Positions 26,596 through 35,730 of a DNA stretch of 64,000 nucleotides are shown here, one piece after another. This DNA comes from Actinomadura sp. NAK00032 (GTDB lineage: Bacteria > Actinomycetota > Actinomycetes > Streptosporangiales > Streptosporangiaceae). Positions within the stretch are counted from its first letter, which is position 1. The number at the start of each line of letters is the position of its first letter. The translations under genes and the position numbers were made by a program. Below the pieces are notes generated by a model. The model was not told the DNA's origin. It saw only the letters and a program-made list of their open reading frames with translations, and did no database searches. The DNA lies in contig NZ_CP054932.1 of assembly GCF_013364275.1 (NCBI RefSeq), forward strand, positions 7,006,001-7,070,000. The letters are read 5' to 3'.

Positions 26596-27648
26596 TCAGC
26601 TGCGGCGGCGCACCCCGGTGCTCTCCCGCACGACGAGTTCGGGTTCGACGACGCGGTGCGTCCCGTCCGGGGCGGGGGCCGGCCGGGCGCCGCCCTCGAC
26701 CCGGTCGAGCAGCAGGCCGAACGCGCGCCGCCCCACCTCGGCGAAGTTCTGCCGGACGGTGGTGAGCGGCGGCGGGAAGTAGGCGGCCTCGGGCACGTCG
26801 TCGAAGCCGACGACGCTCACCTCGCCGGGCACGTCGCGGCCGGCCTCGCGCAGCGCCCGCAGCAGCCCGAGCGCCATCGCGTCGTTGGCCGCGAACACGG
26901 CGGTGACCTGCGGGTCGGCGGCGATCCGGCGGCCGAGCTCGTAGCCGGACCGGGCGCTCCAGTCGCCCGGTGACGCGGCCGGGACCTCGCGCCCGGCGGC
27001 CTCCAGCGCGGCGCGCCAGCCGTCGGTGCGGCCGCTCGCGTCCACCCAGTCGGCGGGGCCGGCCAGGTGCGCGACGGTCTCGTGGCCGAGGCTGAGCAGG
27101 TGCCGGACGGCGCGCTCCGCGCCGGCCCGGTGGTCGACCGCGACGACGGGGAACGGCACGTCGCCGCCGGCGCCGACCGCGACCAGCGGGGTGTCGGACG
27201 GCAGCTCCTTCAGCCCGTCGGCGGCCGACTCGTGCGGCGCGACGACCATGATCCCGTCCGCGGACTGGGCGCGCAGCCGCTCCACGCCCTCGCCGATCGA
27301 GCGGCGGTTCAGCGAGCTGAGGCTGACGATGCTGACGTTGTAGCCGTGCTCGCGGGCGGCCTGCTCGATGCTGAACACCGTGGACGCCGGGCCGTACAGG
27401 GTGGTGTCGAAGCTGACCACGCCGAGCACTCCGGAGCGGCCGGTCGCGAGGACCCGCGCCGCCGAGTTCGGCCGGTAGTCCAGCGCCTGGACCGCCGCCA
27501 TCACCCGGGCGCGCGTCTGCGGGCGCACCTTTTCGGGCGTGTTCAGCACCCGCGACACGGTCATCGCCGAGACGCCGGCCATCGCGGCCACGTCCTCCAT
27601 CACCGCCAGCCGCCGGCCGTCGGGCGCCTCCGGTGATTCGGCGGCCAC
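26596..27648 (-). CDS. LacI-family regulator of arabinose genes
   Basis: A 350-aa LacI-type repressor. The HTH and hinge are MEDVAAMAGVSAMTVSRVLN, then DYRPNSAARVLATGRSGVLG; the sugar-binding core includes ADGIMVVAPH, AVDHRAGAERAVRHLL and VVGFDDVPEAAYFPPPLTTV. It lies just upstream of araDAB in the same direction, with a palindromic operator in the 66-bp gap and a related one upstream of itself, suggesting autorepression. L-arabinose or a derivative is the likely inducer. A paralogue lies at 19.5 kb. Confidence 0.88.
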   Translation of the reverse strand: MAAESPEAPDGRRLAVMEDVAAMAGVSAMTVSRVLNTPEKVRPQTRARVMAAVQALDYRPNSAARVLATGRSGVLGVVSFDTTLYGPASTVFSIEQAAREHGYNVSIVSLSSLNRRSIGEGVERLRAQSADGIMVVAPHESAADGLKELPSDTPLVAVGAGGDVPFPVVAVDHRAGAERAVRHLLSLGHETVAHLAGPADWVDASGRTDGWRAALEAAGREVPAASPGDWSARSGYELGRRIAADPQVTAVFAANDAMALGLLRALREAGRDVPGEVSVVGFDDVPEAAYFPPPLTTVRQNFAEVGRRAFGLLLDRVEGGARPAPAPDGTHRVVEPELVVRESTGVRRRS

Positions 27649-27685
27649 ATCGCCTCCCCGAGCCGAGCCATCGCTACGCCCCGAA

Positions 27686-27699
27686 TGTTTGCGCTAACT
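27686..27699. promoter_or_regulatory. LacI-type operator upstream of the lacI gene
   Basis: TGTTTGCGCTAACT differs at two positions from the perfect araD operator and lies 37 bp upstream of the regulator start. It is consistent with autoregulation. Confidence 0.6.
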
Positions 27700-27715
27700 C
27701 CCCCGAATGTCAACA

Positions 27716-27745
27716 GCGGGCGCCCCGCGCCGGCGGGGCGCCCGC
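27716..27745 (-). terminator. Terminator hairpin after the MFS gene
   Basis: GCGGGCGCCCCGC pairs perfectly with GCGGGGCGCCCGC (13 bp) around a GCCG loop. It lies 10 bp beyond the MFS stop codon and separates that operon from the downstream lacI promoter. Confidence 0.7.
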
Positions 27746-27755
27746 GGCCGGGCCG

Positions 27756-29165
27756 TCAGTCCGCCGCGCGCCCCCGCGCGGCGAGCGCGAGCACGGCGGC
27801 CAGCAGCGCGAAGCCGGCGCCGACCAGCCAGACGGCCGCGTACCCGCTCTCGGCCGGGTCGTCGGACCCCGCCGGGGCGGCGAGCAGCGTCCCGAACATC
27901 CCGCCAGCGACCGCCCCGCCGACGGTCTTGACGTTGTTGTAGACGGCGGTGGACACGCCGGTGCGGGACGGGTCGGACGCCTCCGCGATCACGGTCGGCA
28001 TCGCGCCGAGCGCCACGCCCATCCCGGCGGCCAGCACGGTCAGCTCGGCGACCACCACCCACAGCACGTCGTGCGCCGCGGCGAAGGCGGCGAACCCGGC
28101 CGCCACCAGCAGGAACGAGCCGATCAGCGCGTTGCGGTAGCCGATCTTGCGGGCGACGACGGCGGTGGACGCCGACGCGACGACGCTGACGAGCATCGCG
28201 GGCAGCATCGCCAGCGCGATCGACAGCGACGACAGCCCGAACCCGTAGCCGGCCTCGTCCGGGTCGGTCGCGTAGAAGGTCGAGTTCGGCGACTGGCTCC
28301 CGAAGTAGACGACGCCGAACGCGAAGGAGGCGAAGTAGTAGGGCGCGACGTGCCGTCCGGCCATGGCGCGCAGGTCGACCAGCGGCTCGGCGGTCCGCAG
28401 CTCGACCACGACCCAGGCCGCCAGCAGCGCCAGGCCCGCCAGGACGGGGACGAGGGTCGTCCCGGACAGCCAGCCGCCGTCCGCCGCGCCGGACACCCCG
28501 GCCAGGACGGCCACGACGGCGAGGCCGAGGAGCGCGACGCCGGGCCAGTCCACCCGCCCGGCGGCGCGGCGCGCCGACTCGGGGATGGCGACGAACGACA
28601 CCGCCACGCAGACCAGCGTGAGCACGGCGGGCACGCCCAGCGCGAGCCGGACGTCGCCGAACGCCTTGTCCGCGATCCCCATGCCGAGCCCGCCGAGCAG
28701 CCCGCCGAGGGTGAGCGCGCCGACGAGCCGGGCGATCGCCGAGCGGGCGAGTTCCACCGGGAGCCGGTCGCGGACGAGGGAGATCTCCAGCGGCAGCAGC
28801 GCCGCCAGCGGGCCCTGCAGGAACCGGCCGGCGAGCAGGACGCCGAAGGACGGCGCGAACGCGACCAGGATGGAGCCCACCGCGACCGACACGAGCGCGA
28901 TCCGGAGCATGCGGCGGTGCCCGTACAGGTCGCCGAGCCGCCCGAACGCGGGCAGCGACACCGCCGCCGACAGCAGCTGGACGGCGATCACCCAGGTCAG
29001 CGCGGAGTCCGACACGCCCCACTCGTCCCCGATGCCGGGCAGCACGGGCGCGATGCCGGCCTGCAGGAACCCGCTCACCACCTCGAACAGGACGAGCAGC
29101 CCGACGACGGCCGTGACCGACGCGACGGGCGGGGACTTCTCGTCCCCGGGCGCCGTGGTCGTCAT
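27756..29165 (-). CDS. MFS transporter (DHA2-type, 14 helices)
   Basis: A 469-aa major facilitator. 'GWVSDSALTWVIAVQLLSAA'-like helix 2 and RLGDLYGHRRML (motif A) are clear, and the hydrophobic pattern suggests 14 helices, as in drug/proton antiporters. It is coupled by ATGA to the upstream amidohydrolase gene. Export of the amidohydrolase's product, or of an aminoacyl compound, is possible. The divergent Lrp-type regulator probably controls both. Confidence 0.85.
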   Translation of the reverse strand: MTTTAPGDEKSPPVASVTAVVGLLVLFEVVSGFLQAGIAPVLPGIGDEWGVSDSALTWVIAVQLLSAAVSLPAFGRLGDLYGHRRMLRIALVSVAVGSILVAFAPSFGVLLAGRFLQGPLAALLPLEISLVRDRLPVELARSAIARLVGALTLGGLLGGLGMGIADKAFGDVRLALGVPAVLTLVCVAVSFVAIPESARRAAGRVDWPGVALLGLAVVAVLAGVSGAADGGWLSGTTLVPVLAGLALLAAWVVVELRTAEPLVDLRAMAGRHVAPYYFASFAFGVVYFGSQSPNSTFYATDPDEAGYGFGLSSLSIALAMLPAMLVSVVASASTAVVARKIGYRNALIGSFLLVAAGFAAFAAAHDVLWVVVAELTVLAAGMGVALGAMPTVIAEASDPSRTGVSTAVYNNVKTVGGAVAGGMFGTLLAAPAGSDDPAESGYAAVWLVGAGFALLAAVLALAARGRAAD

Positions 29166-30367
29166 TCGGCCTCCAGGCGGCGGACGGCGAGCTCGGCGAG
29201 GAGGGCGGCGGCGTCCGGCAGGACGGCGTCGTCGTAGACGGCCTGCGGCGAGTGGTTCATCGGCGCGGTCGCGAGGTCGCGGTCGGGCGGGCAGGCGCCG
29301 AGGCAGACGAACGCGCCGGGGACCTGCCGGAGGACGAACGAGAAGTCCTCCGAGCCGGCGACCGGGCGCGGCGCCTCCAGGACGCGGTCGCCGCCGAAGA
29401 CGTCGCGGGCCGTACCGAGCGCGAACTCCGCCTCGTCCGGGGTGTTGACGGTGACCGGGTACTGCTCCCGGTAGTCGACCTCGGCGGTCACGCCGTGGGC
29501 GGCGGCGATGCCGTGCACGACCCGCTCGAACCCGGCGCGCACCCGGCCGTGGGCGTCCTCGGAGAACGACCGGACCGTGGCGGTCAGCTCGGCCGTCTCG
29601 GGGATGACGTTCGCGGCCGTCCCGGCGTGCGCGGACCCGACCGTGACGACGGCGGGGTCGAAGACGTCCAGGTCGCGGGTGACCATCGTCTGCAGCGCGG
29701 TGATCATCGCGCCGAGCGCGGGGACCGGGTCCTTGGCGCCGTGCGGCGAGGAGCCGTGCCCGCCCCGGCCGCGGATCACCACGTGCGCCTCGTCGCTGGC
29801 GGCCATCATCGGGCCGGGGCGGGTGACGACCATGCCGCGCGGCAGGGCGGTGGAGAAGACGTGCAGGGCGTAGGCGGCGGCGACCCGCTCGCCGGCCGCG
29901 TCCAGCACGCCCTCGTCCACCATGATCTTGGCGCCGCCCATGCCCTCCTCGCCGGGCTGGAACATCAGCACGACGTCGCCCGGCAGCTCCGCCCGGCGGG
30001 CGGCGAGCAGCCGGGCCGCGCCGACCAGCCCGGCGACGTGCAGGTCGTGGCCGCAGGCGTGCATGCGCCCGGGGATCCGCGAGCCGTAGTCGAGACCGGT
30101 GTCCTCCTGGACGGGCAGGGCGTCCATGTCGGCGCGCAGCAGCACCGCCGGGCGGCGCTCTCCACCGGGCTTTCCACCGCGCAACACGGCGGTCACCGAG
30201 GACAGGCCCTTGCCGGTGCTGATCTCCAGGGGCAGGCCGTCCAGCGCGGCGAGGACCTTCTCCTGCGTGCGCGGCAGGTCCAGGCCGGTCTCCGGCTCGC
30301 GGTGCAGGGCGCGGCGCAGCTCGGTCAGCTCGTGCCGCAGGTCGGCGGCGTCGTCACAGAGGGACAT
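29162..30367 (-). CDS. M20-family amidohydrolase
   Basis: A 401-aa zinc amidohydrolase of the IAA-amino-acid/hippurate hydrolase group. The N-terminal part is LRRALHREPETGLDLPRTQ. The metal-binding blocks are LLRADMDALPVQEDTG, MHACGHDLHVAGL, MFQPGEEGMGGAKIMVDEG and YALHVF, and the last metal His is in TAPMNHSPQAVYDD. It would hydrolyse N-acyl or peptidic amino acids in the cytosol. The start is ATG 30367. It is divergent from an Lrp-type regulator and coupled to the MFS gene. Confidence 0.9.
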   Translation of the reverse strand: MSLCDDAADLRHELTELRRALHREPETGLDLPRTQEKVLAALDGLPLEISTGKGLSSVTAVLRGGKPGGERRPAVLLRADMDALPVQEDTGLDYGSRIPGRMHACGHDLHVAGLVGAARLLAARRAELPGDVVLMFQPGEEGMGGAKIMVDEGVLDAAGERVAAAYALHVFSTALPRGMVVTRPGPMMAASDEAHVVIRGRGGHGSSPHGAKDPVPALGAMITALQTMVTRDLDVFDPAVVTVGSAHAGTAANVIPETAELTATVRSFSEDAHGRVRAGFERVVHGIAAAHGVTAEVDYREQYPVTVNTPDEAEFALGTARDVFGGDRVLEAPRPVAGSEDFSFVLRQVPGAFVCLGACPPDRDLATAPMNHSPQAVYDDAVLPDAAALLAELAVRRLEAE

Positions 30368-30375
30368 GGAGGTAT

Positions 30376-30390
30376 GGTGCGGATTGCACC
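30376..30390. promoter_or_regulatory. Candidate Lrp operator
   Basis: GGTGC-GGATT-GCACC is a perfect 5-5-5 inverted repeat nine bases upstream of the amidohydrolase start. A direct repeat TGCCGGT with 11-bp phasing (30397 and 30408) follows. Both lie in the 70-bp gap shared with the divergent Lrp gene. Confidence 0.5.
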
Positions 30391-30437
30391 TTTCGCTGCC
30401 GGTGACATGCCGGTATCCGCCGTAAGAGCGTGATCGA

Positions 30438-31544
30438 ATGCAGGAATCAGCCGCGCTGGACGAACTGGACCACCTGCTCGTCACCGCGCTGCAGACCGCG
30501 CCGCGCGCCGACTGGCGGCGCATCGGCGCCGCCCTCGGGGTGGACGCCTCCACCGCCGCCCGCCGCTGGGCGCGGCTGACCGCGTCCGGCCTGGCCTGGC
30601 TGACGTGCTTCCCGGTCGCGGTCGACTGGATGACGCCGGTGGTCGCGTTCATCGAGGTCGACTGCGCGCCCGGCCGGCTGCACGCGGTGGCCGCCGAACT
30701 CGCCGAGGACCCGCACGTGTTCAACCTGGAGCATGTCACCGGCGGGCGCGACCTGATCATGACCGTGGTGCTGCGCGACAACGCGGAGCTGGCCCGGTAC
30801 GTGGGGTTCCGGGTCGGCCGGCTGCCCGGCGTCACCGCGACCCGCACGCAGCTCGCCACGACCCTGCACGCCGAGGGCAGCCGCTGGCGGCTGGACCGCC
30901 TCGACCAGACCCAGCGGGACCTGCTGGTCGGCGACCCCGCGCGCGCCACCGGCGACTGGGCGCTGCGGCCCGAGGACGAGGAGCTGGTGCGGCTGCTGGT
31001 GCGGGACTGCCGGCAGCCGGTCGCGCGGCTGGCCGAGGGCACCGGGCTCAGCCCGACGACCGTCCGGCGGCGGCTCGCCCGGCTGCACCGGGGCGGCGCG
31101 CTGGTGTATCGGTGCGAGGTCGCCCGGTCGGCGTCCGGCTGGCCGGTCACGGTCTACCTGTGGGCGACCACGCCGCCGGACGAGGTGGCCCAGGTCGCCG
31201 GGCAGCTCGCGGGGATGCGGGAGACCCGCATGTGCGCGTCGCTGTCGGGCCCGCACAACGTCCTGTTCGCCGTGTGGCTGCGCTCGGTGGAGCACGTGCA
31301 GTCGTTCGAGGCCGCGCTGCGGCGCCGGTTCCCGCGGCTGGCCGTGACCGACCGGGCGGTGGCGCTGTGGCAGTTGAAGCTGGCGGGCCAGTTGCTCGAC
31401 CCGCGCGGCCGGTACCTGCGGACCGTCCCGTTCTGGACGTGGGACGACCCCGGCACCGAGACCGAGCTGGCGGCGCTCGTCGCCCGGCTGCGCACCGGCC
31501 CGCACCGCGCCCCTGCCCTCCCCGGCCCTCCGGCCGGCGGGTAA
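30438..31544 (+). CDS. Lrp/AsnC-family regulator with two HTH domains
   Basis: A 368-aa regulator built as two Lrp-like halves. The first HTH is at about residues 6-58 (LDHLLVTALQTAPRADWRRIGAALGVDASTAARR), followed by a RAM-like ligand domain. The second HTH is at about 178-225 (ELVRLLVRDCRQPVARLAEGTGLSPTTVRRRL), with a second RAM-like region after it. Ordinary Lrp proteins are about 150-160 aa, so this is a fused duplication, known in actinobacteria. It likely senses an amino acid and controls the divergent amidohydrolase-MFS operon. Confidence 0.85.
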   Translation: MQESAALDELDHLLVTALQTAPRADWRRIGAALGVDASTAARRWARLTASGLAWLTCFPVAVDWMTPVVAFIEVDCAPGRLHAVAAELAEDPHVFNLEHVTGGRDLIMTVVLRDNAELARYVGFRVGRLPGVTATRTQLATTLHAEGSRWRLDRLDQTQRDLLVGDPARATGDWALRPEDEELVRLLVRDCRQPVARLAEGTGLSPTTVRRRLARLHRGGALVYRCEVARSASGWPVTVYLWATTPPDEVAQVAGQLAGMRETRMCASLSGPHNVLFAVWLRSVEHVQSFEAALRRRFPRLAVTDRAVALWQLKLAGQLLDPRGRYLRTVPFWTWDDPGTETELAALVARLRTGPHRAPALPGPPAGG

Positions 31545-31585
31545 TCTCCCGCTTACCGGTCGCCCGAACCCGAGGAGCCCCCCAC

Positions 31586-32341
31586 ATGACGGATCTGACG
31601 GAACTGCCGGAGCTGAGCGCCGCCGAGACCGCGCGCGCCGCCGACAAGACCATCCACGACATCGGCTCGACCTGGATGCTGGACCCGTCCGTCTCCGAGC
31701 GCGGCAAGGAGCTCGGGTACGCCAACCCGTTCGCGTTCTACTTCGCCGGGCGCGGCGGGGTGCTCGGGGACGCCGACGGCGGCGTGGTGTGGTCCGCGCT
31801 GGGCTTCTTCGAGCCGGGGGTCGTCCGGGCCATGTGGGACGAGGGCGTCGCGGTCGCCGGGGCGCGGGAGGCCGCGCGGCGGTACACGCGGGCGTTCACG
31901 GCCTGGGCCGAGGAGCGCGTCCCCGCCGACCCGCGCCTGTGCGAGCTGGCCGAGCGGGTCGCGAACGCGGCCGACGGCGCGGGCCTGCCGCTGTTCTGCG
32001 GCTGGCGCGCCGAGCCGCTGCCCGAGCCCGGCCCCGGCCGCCTGGTGCAGGTGTTCCAGGTCCTGCGCGAGCTGCGCGGCGGGATGCACCTGGTCGCGAC
32101 GACGGCGGTCGGCCTGACGCCGCTGGAGGCCGTCCTGACCAACGAGGGCGAGGGCAAGGCCAAGTTCTGCGGCTGGCGGGGCGAGTTCCCCGACTGCACC
32201 GCGCTGAAGCCCCGGCTGGCCGAGGCCGAGGAGATCACCGACCGGCTCTCCGCCGCCGTGTACGAGCGGGCGCTGTCGCCGGCCGAGCGCGCCGAGTTCG
32301 CGGGCCTGGTGGCGAAGGCGGGCGCGGCCGTCCTCCCCTGA
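31586..32341 (+). CDS. SCO6745-like helical protein (HTH_67 family)
   Basis: A 251-aa protein resembling the actinobacterial SCO6745 family. The segment ELGYANPFAFYFAGRGGVLGDA, then VVWSALGFFEPGVVRAMWDEG, matches its conserved core, and the second half repeats the pattern (SPAERAEFAGLVAKAGA). Family members are predicted winged-helix-like proteins without a proven function. An RBS (GAGGAG) precedes the ATG. It lies 41 bp after the Lrp gene and may be cotranscribed. Confidence 0.65.
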   Translation: MTDLTELPELSAAETARAADKTIHDIGSTWMLDPSVSERGKELGYANPFAFYFAGRGGVLGDADGGVVWSALGFFEPGVVRAMWDEGVAVAGAREAARRYTRAFTAWAEERVPADPRLCELAERVANAADGAGLPLFCGWRAEPLPEPGPGRLVQVFQVLRELRGGMHLVATTAVGLTPLEAVLTNEGEGKAKFCGWRGEFPDCTALKPRLAEAEEITDRLSAAVYERALSPAERAEFAGLVAKAGAAVLP

Positions 32342-32469
32342 CGGTCTGTCGGGAAGGGACGAGACGCGGTGCGGCGGCCACTCGCTCCGCGGTGTCCTGA
32401 CGGCGCACTGTTTCGCCGGCCGGGCGGCGGGTAGGTGGACGGCGCGCCGAGCTGAAGGGGTGGTGTGAC

Positions 32470-35400
32470 GTGGGCGTTCGTACCTGGATCGGGTCGTGGC
32501 CCGTCTACCGCCAGTTCACCGGGGACGACCCGCTCGGGCGCGGAGCCGCGGCGAAGAGCGCGGGGTCCGACCGGATCAAGGCGCGGGTGAACACCGCCGA
32601 CCGGGTCGTGAAGTCCGTCTGCCCGTACTGCGCGGTCGGCTGCGGGCAGGACGTGTACGTCACGGGCGGCAAGGTCACCCAGGTCGAGGGCGACCCCGAC
32701 TCGCCGGTCAGCCGGGGGCGGCTGTGCCCGAAGGGCTCGGCGACCCTCCAGCTGACCACCGGGTCGGCCCGCGAGCACCGGGTGCTGTACCGGCGACCGG
32801 GCGGCACCGACTGGGAGCACCTCGACCTCGACACGGCGATGGACATGATCGCCGACCGGGTGATCGAGGCGCGCCGGCACGGCTGGCAGTGGGAGCAGGA
32901 CGGGGTGCGGGTGCGGCGCACGCTCGGGGTCGCGAGCCTCGGCGGCGCCACGCTCGACAACGAGGAGAACTACCTGATCAAGAAGCTGTTCACCGCGCTC
33001 GGCGCGGTGCAGATCGAGAACCAGGCGCGCGTTTGACACTCCTCCACCGTTCCCAGTCTGGGAACCACGTTCGGACGAGGCGGCGCGACCACCTTCCAGC
33101 AGGACCTGCAGAACTCCGACTGCATCGTCATCCAGGGCTCCAACATGGCCGAGTGCCATCCGGTGGGGTTCCAGTGGGTGATGGAGGCGAAGGCGCGCGG
33201 CGCGACGGTCATCCACGTCGACCCGCGGTTCACCCGGACCAGCGCCCTGTCGGACCTGCACGTCCCGTTGCGGGCGGGCAGCGACATCGCGTTCCTCGGC
33301 GGGATCGTCAACTACGTCCTGGAGAACGACAAGTACTTCCGTGACTACGTCGTCGCGTACACCAACGCGCCGGTGATCCTGACGGAGGAGTTCCGCGACA
33401 CCGAGGACCTCGACGGCGTGTTCTCCGGGCTGAACCCGGAGACGCGCAGCTACGACCACACGACGTGGCAGTACGAGGGCATGGAGGTCCAGTCGGCGGC
33501 CGGCGAGCGCGACATGGCCTACGACGAACGCGTCAACTCCGTCGCGGAGGCGGGGCGCGGCGAGGCGCACGGTTCCGGCGGCGCGGCGATCGGCGAGGGC
33601 GACCCCGAGCGGGACCCGCACCTGGAGCATCCGCGCTGCGTCTTCCAGGTGCTCAAGCGGCACTACGCGCGCTACACGCCGGAGATGGTCGAGCGGATCT
33701 GCGGCGTCCCGCAGGAGCAGTTCCGCAAGGTCTGCGAGATGCTCACCGAGAACTCGGGCCGCGACCGGACGTCCGCGTTCGTCTACGCGGTGGGCTGGAC
33801 GCAGCACACGGTCGGCGTCCAGTACATCCGGACGGCGGCGGTCCTGCAGAGCCTGCTCGGCAACATCGGGCGGCCCGGCGGCGGCATCCTGGCGCTGCGC
33901 GGCCACGCGTCCATCCAGGGCTCGACGGACATCCCGACGCTGTTCAACCTGCTGCCCGGCTACATCCCGATGCCGCACGCGCACAGCAACGAGGACCTGG
34001 ACTCGTTCGTCCAGGCCGAGTCGGCGCGCAAGGGCTTCTGGGGCAACATGCGCGCCTACGCCGTGAGCCTGCTGAAGTCGTACTGGGGCGACGCGGCGAC
34101 CGAGGACAACGACTACTGCTTCGACTACCTGCCGCGGCTGACCGGCTCGCACAGCACCTACGAGACGGCGATGGCGCAGATCGACGGCGTGTGCAAGGGC
34201 TACTTCCTGATGGGCGAGAACCCCACGGTCGGGTCCGCCAACGCCAAGATCCAGCGGCTCGGGATGGCGAACCTGGACTGGCTCGTCGTCAGGGACTTCT
34301 CGCTGATCGAGTCGGCGACCTGGTGGAAGGACGGCCCGGAGATCGAGTCGGGCGAGATGCGCACCGAGGACATCGGCACCGAGGTGTTCTTCCTGCCCGC
34401 CGCCGCGCACACCGAGAAGGACGGCAGCTTCACCAACACGCAGCGGATGCTCCAGTGGCACCACCAGGCGGTGGAGCCGCCCGGCGACGCGCGCAGCGAC
34501 CTGTGGTTCACCTACCACCTCGGCCGCATCATCCGGGAGAAGCTCGCCGGGTCGGACGAGGAGATGAACCGGCCGGTCCTCGACCTGACGTGGGACTACC
34601 CGACCAAGGGCGACATCGAGGAGCCGGACGCCGAGGCGGTGCTCGCCGAGGTCAACGGCTTCGACGCCGACGGGAACCCGCTGTCGTCCTACACGCAGCT
34701 GAAGGACGACGGGTCCACCCGGTGCGGCTGCTGGATCTACTGCGGCTGCTACGCCGACGGCGTCAACCAGACGGCCCGCCGCAAGCCCGGCAAGGACCAG
34801 CACTGGGTCGCGCCCGAGTGGGGCTGGGCATGGCCGTCGAACCGCCGGATCCTGTACAACCGGGCGTCCGCCGACAAGGACGGCAACCCGTGGAGCGACC
34901 GCAAGGCCTACGTCTGGTGGGACGCCGAAGAGGGCAAGTGGACGGGCCATGACGTGCCCGACTTCGTCGCCGACCGGCCGCCCGACTACAAGCCGCCCCG
35001 CGACGCGACCGGCCCGGACGCGCTCGCCGGCGACGACCCGTTCATCATGCAGGCGGACGGGAAGGCGTGGCTGTTCGTCCCGGCGGGGCTGACGGACGGC
35101 CCGCTGCCGACGCACTACGAGCCGCAGGAGTCGCCGTTCACGAACCCGCTGTACGGGCAGCAGCGCAACCCCGTCCGGCAGCTGCTGCCGCCGCACCCCG
35201 ACAACCGGTACGCGCCGAGCGACGGCTCGCCGGGCGCGGCCGTGTACCCCTACGTCGCGACGACGTACCGGCTCACCGAGCACCACACGGCGGGCGGCAT
35301 GTCGCGGTGGCAGCCGTACCTGGCGGAGCTGCAGCCGGAGTTCTTCTGCGAGGTGTCGCCGGAGCTCGCGGCCGAGCGGGGGCTGGAGCACGGCGGCTGG

Positions 35401-35721
35401 GCGACGATCGTCAGCCCGCGCGCCGCCGTCGAGGCCCGCGTCCTGGTCACCGAGCGGATGCAGCCCCTCGTCGTGGACGGCCGGACGATGCACCAGATCG
35501 GCCTGCCCTACCACTGGGGGCCGAACGGCTACAGCACCGGCGACGCCGCGAACGAGCTGCTGCACCTGTCCCTGGACCCGAACACCCACATCCAGGAGGC
35601 GAAGGCGCTGTCGGTCGACATCCGGCCGGGCCGCCGCCCGCGCGGCGCCGCCGCGGGCGAGCTGGTGCGCCGCTACCAGGAGGAGGCGGGCATCACCGAC
35701 GAGACGGGCACCGAGGTCTAG
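32470..35721 (+). CDS. fdnG: Formate dehydrogenase alpha subunit, selenocysteine-containing
   Basis: A 1083-aa Mo/W-bis-MGD formate dehydrogenase once the in-frame TGA at 33034-33036 is read as selenocysteine (Sec189, followed by His190). The N-terminal 4Fe-4S ligands are C51, C54, C58 and C86 (CPYCAVGC, then RLCPKGSA). The sequence around the TGA, ENQARV-U-HSSTVPSLG, is the conserved active site, and the reading frame continues unbroken to the C-terminal molybdopterin-dinucleotide domain. A Cys-rich insert (TRCGCWIYCGCYADG) lies at about 750, as in other actinobacterial forms. It oxidises formate to CO2. No twin-Arg signal or partner subunit genes are seen. GTG start. selD lies convergently, nine bases after the stop. 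Confidence 0.93.
33034..33036 (+). other. In-frame UGA selenocysteine codon
   Basis: TGA interrupts the formate dehydrogenase frame at residue 189, exactly where the family carries its catalytic Sec or Cys. The residues on both sides (ENQARV and HSSTVPSLG) are the family's active-site motif, and selA, selB and selD lie within 7 kb. Confidence 0.93.
33049..33065 (+). promoter_or_regulatory. SECIS-like hairpin after the UGA
   Basis: GTTCCCA-GTC-TGGGAAC forms a perfect 7-bp stem 12 bases after the UGA. Its apex CCAGTCTGG resembles the AGGUCU loop of the E. coli fdnG/fdhF elements, about 19 nt from the codon. SelB would bind this apical loop. Confidence 0.75.
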
Positions 35722-35730
35722 CGGCGGGGC

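Noticed and set aside
33034..33036. Nonsense mutation or frameshift making fdnG a pseudogene
   Set aside because: The frame is the same on both sides, the stop is TGA at the catalytic residue, a hairpin follows and selABD adjoin. Selenocysteine explains all of this.
31738..35589. Long minus-strand frame opposite the formate dehydrogenase gene
   Set aside because: Shadow of the plus-strand gene; low-complexity product and no RBS.
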